From a virus: 25,412 bases of DNA. The position numbers and the translations under genes are program-made. Under the pieces are notes generated by a model. That model saw only the letters and a program-made list of their open reading frames with translations, had not been told where the DNA came from and searched no databases. Shown here in pieces: positions 20,714 to 25,412 of this stretch (the first letter of the stretch is position 1; every line of letters starts with the position of its first letter). Location of the stretch: IMG/VR virus record IMGVR_UViG_3300031851_000163, positions 1 to 25,412 of that record; one strand, 5' to 3'.

Positions 20714-23700
20714 TAGGTTAAACTCCCGAAATCAAAGTCAATGCCACTGATAGATCCACCAGTGATGTTTACGTTAGTATTGTCTTGCTGTGCCATGTTA
20801 CCCGCAGGGGCCACGATGTTATTCCAGCTAGATCCGTCGTAGTAGCGCATGTTTGATAGAGTCGTATCAAAATAGAGGTCACCAGCCTGAAGTGCGCTAC
20901 TGTCGTTTCGTGTTGTTGGGGCGCTTGATTTTGGCCCTTGGTACACATCTGCGAAGTTGGTGATGTCTGCCACATTAGCGGCAGCCGTAGTAATATCTGA
21001 AGCAATTGGCGCTAGTGCAGCCACTCCGGTAGATACTCCCGCTACCGCTGTTACATTGGCGCTTATACCCGCCACAGTTTGAACATCAGCTAAGTTGTTT
21101 GCCACCGTGACTATAAAGCCATTTGGAGCGCCTGAAGTCCCGGTTACAGATCCTGTGATAGATCCAAAGTCATATATGGTACCGGCAACAAAGTTCCCAG
21201 AATTTAGGTCTGAGGCAATCGTATTGATGTCTGTTATGTTGGTAGCTGCCGTTGTGACGTTTGCGTCGTTGGTGGCTACTGTAGTCACGTTTGCGCTATT
21301 ACCGGAGACTGTGGTAATGTCTGAGCTAATTCCTACTAAGGTGTTTAGCTGGCCAGATATACCGGAAAGGTTTGCAATGTCCGTGGTGTAGGCAGATAGG
21401 TTTGTTACATCTGACGTAATTCCCGCTACTGCGGTGACATCAGTATCAATATTTGCTACGGACGTTACGTTAGCGTTTATTCCGGCAACTGTATTGATAT
21501 TCGTGGCGTTTGCATCCACCGCCACTATATTAGATGATATACCAGCAACCGTACTAACGTCAACACTTATCCCAGCTACTGAGTTAACATTTGCGATATT
21601 ATTTGCTGTAGTAGTAATGTTCGAAGAATTAGTTACGACAGAGCTAACGTCTGAGCTAATGCCAGCTACTGTTGATATGTTACCTGCAATACTTGCCAAA
21701 GTGGCAATGTTGTTTTGTGGCGACACTTGACCCGCTACAGTGTTGATGTTTGTGTTGTTGTTGGCGACTGAGGTTACATTACCAGCAATAGCTGATACTG
21801 CCGATACATCAGTACCAATAGACGCCACCGATGTGATATCTGTAGGGATACCTGCTACAGTAGTTATATTGGCTGATATTGGCCCAAGGGCTGCTACCTC
21901 AGTGCTTACTCCCGCCACCGTAGTAACATTTGTTACAACATTAGCTACGGTCTGTATGTCCGCCAGATTATCAGCCACAGTAACGATGAAGCCGTTAGGC
22001 GACCCGCTAGTGCCTGTCGCAGCATCTGTAATAGACCCGTAGTCGTATATCTGACCGGCTACGAAGTTACCCGAACTAAGGTCATTGGCTACGTTAACCA
22101 GATCATCGATGTTTGTAACAATCGTTCCGATGTTAGCGTCTGTTGCCCAGTATTTAGCAGAGTAGTTAGTCCCGTCTACTGTGCCGCCGGTGTAGCTTGC
22201 CCAGTCTTTAGCTGAACCGATGTTACCCCGGATAACTGTACCAATGGCGTATTCTTTGGCGGAGTATTCACTCTCGCCTGTAACAGTGCCTGTGGTCTTA
22301 GTGGCCCACTCTTGTGCCTCGTCCTCTGATGCCTGTGCGTTAGCCGCAGATCCAGAGGCTTGGGCCGCCAATGCAGACGCCGTAGAGGCGCTGGCCGCAG
22401 CCGAAGTAGCAGAACCCAAGATAGAGTCCACATACAATTTGTTGGTTGCGTCACCGTTGTTGGCCGGATTGGCTAGGCTAGTGATGCCTTGGGAATTCAT
22501 GTTGATTGCACCAGACATCGTACCGCCAGCTGTGGCTAGACGGGTGTCTCTCTGCGTATCAACGTACCCTTTGTTTGATCCATCAGAGTTTGCTGACGGC
22601 GTCGGCATGTTCGTGATCTTGTTGGTGCTATCGAGATCAATATTACCAGTCATTGTACCACCGCTCAAAGAGAGCTTAGTGGCAATGCTATTGTTGACCG
22701 TTGTAGCAAAGTTAGCGTCGTCATTGATCGCTGCGGCTAACTCATTGAGTGTATCTAATGCAGCCGGTGCAGAGGATAAAACGAGTGCTACTTGTTGGTC
22801 CACATACGCTTTCGTCGAAGCATCAGTAGGGTTCAGAGGAGTAGACAGACCCGTAATGGTAGACGCTGTTGTAGCATCCATATCCAAGCTACCGTTGATC
22901 ACCACATTGTTGAATGTTGAAGATCCGCTGGAAGCGGTTACGTTACCCGTCACATCCCCGGTCACACCGCCCGTTACAGCGCCTGTGAGGTTACCTGTAA
23001 CATTACCCGATACGTTACCAGTGAGGTCTCCTGAGAAGCCTGTAGAGGCCGCTACAGTAAGGCCCGTGATGTTCAGGGGGGTACTACCACCAATTACACT
23101 GTTGTTGATTGTACCGCCGGATATAGTGGCGTTAGTTAGGTTTGCTGAAGTGTTGGCTGTCAGTGCTGTGAATGTACCCGCAGCGGCAGTGCCTCCACCA
23201 ATTGTAGTCCCGTTAATAGTACCGGAAGTAATTGCTGCATTTGCAATTGTGTTAGCTGCGCCGGTGAAGTTCGTGATGCTACTAAATGTAGCGGAACCAT
23301 TAAAGGTTGCCGCCCCAGTATTAGTCTGTGTTCCACCCACAGTCATATCACCTGATACGGCTGCGGATACGGTATTCATAGACCCGGATAGGTTTGTGTC
23401 TTTGAACTTAAAGGTAGATGAGCCGAGGTCCACTGCACCCGTGATGCCGGGTTCAATAACAGAGCCAGTCTCAACCATAAGCATCTCACGCCATATGGCG
23501 GAGCCTACGATGTTATCAATACAAATGTACCATCTATCAGAAGTGTAGTTATACCAGTGAGACCCTCGGCCATAGCCATCATCTGCGTCATCGCCGTTAC
23601 CGGGATTTGAGGTGGCGGATAGGTTGTTCTTACCTCCCGTTCCTCCATTAGCGTCTGATAGGTAGCCAGTTACAGAGGTAGCTAAATTAATTTTAGGGGC

Positions 23701-23841
23701 ATTACCTGACGTGCCGTCGTGAGTGTGTCCTCCAGCGCCAAACGAGCTGGCTAACTGGTTGAACTCCGCATTCAACGGTGGCGCAGTGATGTTTGCGCCG
23801 TTAATAATCTGTGAGGTAGATTGCCGGGTATAGCCAGCCAT
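20713..23841 (-). CDS. Long tail fibre protein (1042 aa)
   Basis: The N-terminus, with 'PPLNAEFNQLASSFG' and 'GGHTHDGTSG' (residues 21-45), is the standard virion-docking head of T7-like and marine podovirus fibres. Next come Gly/Thr-rich beta segments, including 'TGNVSGNVTGNLTG'-type 4-residue repeats, a 'TLDTLNELAAAINDDANF' module shared with the short fibre, an Ala-rich helical stretch, then two copies of a 47-residue module flanking about 23 decapeptide repeats, and a C-terminal 'ALQAGDLYFDTTLSNMRYYDGSSWN' -type domain. No S74 domain or enzyme motif is at its end, so a separate chaperone or the S74 protein may assist. GGGAGACG precedes the ATG in a TAATG overlap with the nozzle-like gene. 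Confidence 0.9.
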   Translation of the reverse strand: MAGYTRQSTSQIINGANITAPPLNAEFNQLASSFGAGGHTHDGTSGNAPKINLATSVTGYLSDANGGTGGKNNLSATSNPGNGDDADDGYGRGSHWYNYTSDRWYICIDNIVGSAIWREMLMVETGSVIEPGITGAVDLGSSTFKFKDTNLSGSMNTVSAAVSGDMTVGGTQTNTGAATFNGSATFSSITNFTGAANTIANAAITSGTINGTTIGGGTAAAGTFTALTANTSANLTNATISGGTINNSVIGGSTPLNITGLTVAASTGFSGDLTGNVSGNVTGNLTGAVTGGVTGDVTGNVTASSGSSTFNNVVINGSLDMDATTASTITGLSTPLNPTDASTKAYVDQQVALVLSSAPAALDTLNELAAAINDDANFATTVNNSIATKLSLSGGTMTGNIDLDSTNKITNMPTPSANSDGSNKGYVDTQRDTRLATAGGTMSGAINMNSQGITSLANPANNGDATNKLYVDSILGSATSAAASASTASALAAQASGSAANAQASEDEAQEWATKTTGTVTGESEYSAKEYAIGTVIRGNIGSAKDWASYTGGTVDGTNYSAKYWATDANIGTIVTNIDDLVNVANDLSSGNFVAGQIYDYGSITDAATGTSGSPNGFIVTVADNLADIQTVANVVTNVTTVAGVSTEVAALGPISANITTVAGIPTDITSVASIGTDVSAVSAIAGNVTSVANNNTNINTVAGQVSPQNNIATLASIAGNISTVAGISSDVSSVVTNSSNITTTANNIANVNSVAGISVDVSTVAGISSNIVAVDANATNINTVAGINANVTSVANIDTDVTAVAGITSDVTNLSAYTTDIANLSGISGQLNTLVGISSDITTVSGNSANVTTVATNDANVTTAATNITDINTIASDLNSGNFVAGTIYDFGSITGSVTGTSGAPNGFIVTVANNLADVQTVAGISANVTAVAGVSTGVAALAPIASDITTAAANVADITNFADVYQGPKSSAPTTRNDSSALQAGDLYFDTTLSNMRYYDGSSWNNIVAPAGNMAQQDNTNVNITGGSISGIDFDFGSLT
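21070..21210 (-). repeat. Second copy of duplicated fibre module
   Basis: This encodes 'NSGNFVAGTIYDFGSIT...GAPNGFIVTVANNLADVQTVA', directly after the decapeptide array, and is followed by 4-5 more decapeptide-like units. It matches the copy at about 21945-22085. Confidence 0.85.
21190..21960 (-). repeat. Decapeptide (30-bp) repeat array in the long tail fibre
   Basis: About 23 consecutive 10-residue units of type V-[TS]-x-VA-[GN]-I-x-x-[DN] run through this part of the fibre, e.g. 'VTSVANIDTD', 'VTAVAGITSD', 'ITTVSGNSAN'. One unit ('INTVAGQVSPQNN') has a 3-residue insertion. On the DNA this is a degenerate 30-bp period. It probably forms a repetitive beta or coiled shaft. Confidence 0.85.
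21945..22085 (-). repeat. First copy of duplicated fibre module
   Basis: This encodes 'SSGNFVAGQIYDYGSIT...GSPNGFIVTVADNLADIQTVA', immediately before the decapeptide array. The second copy lies at about 21070-21210. The proteins are nearly identical in pattern but many codons differ, indicating an old duplication. Confidence 0.85.
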
Positions 23842-25412
23842 TATCGTCTCCCTGCGATACTGAACTCAAAGACGATGCCTTGAATGGAATAAGGGGCAAA
23901 GTCGCCTGAGGTTACATAAGTTATTTGTACGGAGTTCCCGCTACCTTCAATTGGAGTGTTGAGAATAGGCTTCTCAGATCCACCATAGGTAACTAGGGCT
24001 GCGTTATAGTCGATGCCCGGGACACGGTATTGTACCGGCTGTCCTCGGCTCTCTTCAGTGTAAGAGGATGGGTTAGATACGTCCGGGGAATACCAGTCAT
24101 ATATCACCGCAATATTCATTTCGAGTGGACCCTCGGCCCGGATGAATGTGTTAACCTTCCGCATGATCTTACGGACCTCAGTGTCCCCAAAATCAAAGAA
24201 TGGTGTAGAATAAACTGCTAAGACTTCTTCTCCAGCAAACGTATTACCGCTTTCTTGCTGGTATACCTTGCCGTCGTAGTCTCCATGAAATACGAACTCA
24301 GATCCGTTTATGTATCCTGATGTGGTACAGGATGCCCGGATTCCCAGTAACTCACCAAACTCCCATCCCAGACGTTGGTCCGATGTCCTTAGTCCACCTA
24401 TGATACCAAAAGCATCTGCTAATGATGTGGTGGGTTCAGATATGAAGTAACGGAGTTGAGACTTGTTTCGGATCACACAGCCACACAAGTTTTTCAAGTC
24501 ATACTCGGCAGGCAACTGAGAGATTGTAGTCTGTATACGCTTGGAGATTGTCTCTAGTTCAACGTCGCCAATACGAGAAGTACCCGCCACAGGGCGTAGG
24601 CCGTCTGGTGCTAAGAATACTAGGTCACCGCCAAGCTCTAATACGCTGTCTCTAGCAACACATCCCACATTGGCTGTAACTTGCTCGAGGATGAAAGGCA
24701 CATTAACGTCGGAGTTGGTTATAGCCTTCTTGATGGCATTTTCACCGAAGATAAACAGGTTGTCTCGGAAGGGCTTAAACTGTACTAGGTCATATCCAAT
24801 AGGAAGCTGACCCGCACCTCCCGCCGCTGTCCAATTATTTTCATCCCGGGGGGTAGAGTACGCAATGTTAGATGCGTCTGTCTTATCACCACCGAGCCAT
24901 AGATGGTTCTCGTAGACCTCTACGACCTCAGGTGCAGCGAAGCACATAACACCGCCGGGACTGGCAGAAGTACCTGCACCAGACGGTGAGATAGACTTCC
25001 AGTTCACTCCGTCAAAGACTACGGCGTTGTTAACCCCATCGACGAAACATATCTTGTTACCATCACCGAAGTTAAACTGTGCAGACCTAATCCTAAATAC
25101 TTCAGTCGCAAAAGGCTGAGATCGGGTGTAGTGGTTTAGCCCTGTTGTGTATTCTTGCCACCCAACTAAAAGCACGAAGCGGTAAAATTTATACTCGTGA
25201 TTGTCTATGACCACGATATCGTCTGCTTCGGCTGCCGTGTTTAGGGTAATAGCATTGTTACTGATATCGATAGTGTACTGGGATCGGGCCAACTCAGTGC
25301 CATTGAGATATACTCCCAGTGAAACAGAGTTAGTGACGGATAGAGTTCTGCCATTAAAATCCGCTCCACTGAATACAGACCTAGTTGTACTCATCCTATA
25401 TTCAAAGGGACG
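23841..25412 (-). CDS. Tail nozzle/stabilisation-like protein (T7 gp12 / P22 gp10 type), possibly 5' partial
   Basis: From the ATG at 25394 this is 517 aa, but the frame stays open through the window edge (25412) and no ribosome binding site precedes that ATG, so the true start may be outside. The first about 65 residues ('SGADFNGRTLSVTNS', 'VYLNGTELARSQYTI') resemble a small beta-sandwich module seen in fibre and tail proteins. The remainder contains beta-propeller-like segments: 'VEVYENHLWLGG', 'NIAYSTPRDENNWTA', 'LVQFKPFRDNLFIFGE', 'DLVFLAPDGLRPVAGT', 'DYDGKVYQQESGN'. This pattern, with its place just before the tail fibre gene, fits the podovirus tail tube nozzle (T7 gp12) or P22 gp10-like plug to which fibres attach. 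The tail assignment is good; the exact homology is tentative. The stop overlaps the long-fibre start (TAATG). Confidence 0.7.
   Translation of the reverse strand, partial: RPFEYRMSTTRSVFSGADFNGRTLSVTNSVSLGVYLNGTELARSQYTIDISNNAITLNTAAEADDIVVIDNHEYKFYRFVLLVGWQEYTTGLNHYTRSQPFATEVFRIRSAQFNFGDGNKICFVDGVNNAVVFDGVNWKSISPSGAGTSASPGGVMCFAAPEVVEVYENHLWLGGDKTDASNIAYSTPRDENNWTAAGGAGQLPIGYDLVQFKPFRDNLFIFGENAIKKAITNSDVNVPFILEQVTANVGCVARDSVLELGGDLVFLAPDGLRPVAGTSRIGDVELETISKRIQTTISQLPAEYDLKNLCGCVIRNKSQLRYFISEPTTSLADAFGIIGGLRTSDQRLGWEFGELLGIRASCTTSGYINGSEFVFHGDYDGKVYQQESGNTFAGEEVLAVYSTPFFDFGDTEVRKIMRKVNTFIRAEGPLEMNIAVIYDWYSPDVSNPSSYTEESRGQPVQYRVPGIDYNAALVTYGGSEKPILNTPIEGSGNSVQITYVTSGDFAPYSIQGIVFEFSIAGRR

Noticed and set aside
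21190-21960. A CRISPR-like 30-bp periodicity
   Set aside because: The period is a degenerate in-frame coding repeat of a decapeptide without identical repeats or unique spacers.
22220-23548. A 442-codon open frame on the + strand opposite the long tail fibre
   Set aside because: It mirrors the repetitive Val/Thr/Ala-rich fibre codons, has no ribosome binding site, and the opposite strand clearly encodes a fibre with known motifs.

Overview
The window looks like part of a lytic, tailed, podovirus-like marine phage genome, probably infecting an alphaproteobacterium. No bacterial housekeeping gene, integrase, transposase or CRISPR array was seen. The combination of a family A DNA polymerase, an AddB/Cas4-type nuclease, a small PD-(D/E)XK endonuclease, DUF3310, MazG, a cobalamin-dependent (class II) ribonucleotide reductase and glutaredoxin is the kind of gene set known from HMO-2011-type phages and from roseophage SIO1/cobavirus-type phages. 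The sequence alone does not decide between them, because the capsid, portal, terminase and primase-helicase genes lie outside the window.

Layout. Positions 1-6810 are a rightward block for DNA replication and nucleotide metabolism. In order it holds the DNA polymerase C-terminus, a candidate ssDNA-binding protein, an Fe-S nuclease, a small endonuclease, an acidic hypothetical protein, DUF3310, MazG, class II RNR, glutaredoxin, an RMF-like small protein, a PD-(D/E)XK-like protein and a small conserved protein. Positions 6811-6908 are the convergent junction. On the + strand they carry a sigma70-like promoter, an 8-bp perfect hairpin and a terminator-like hairpin, which together resemble a small non-coding RNA gene. 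Positions 6909-25412 are a leftward late operon. Read 5' to 3' on the minus strand it runs: tail nozzle/stabilisation-like protein, long tail fibre, short tail fibre, beta-propeller-like tail protein, GNAT-like protein, hendecad-repeat virion protein, endolysin with a C-terminal membrane anchor, i-spanin and overlapping o-spanin, a virion protein with a C-terminal S74-type chaperone module, two small acidic proteins, and two very large presumed internal/ejection proteins (928 and 1179 aa).

How it works together. The right-pointing genes plausibly degrade or process DNA, convert host nucleotide pools to dNTPs (RNR using host or environmental B12, reduced by the phage glutaredoxin) and copy the genome. 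The left-pointing genes build the tail, adsorption apparatus and ejectosome and lyse the cell (endolysin plus a spanin pair). Nearly all neighbouring genes overlap by 1-20 nt (TAATG, ATGA, ATGATG junctions), so extensive translational coupling is likely. No gene-free stretch longer than 300 bases exists.
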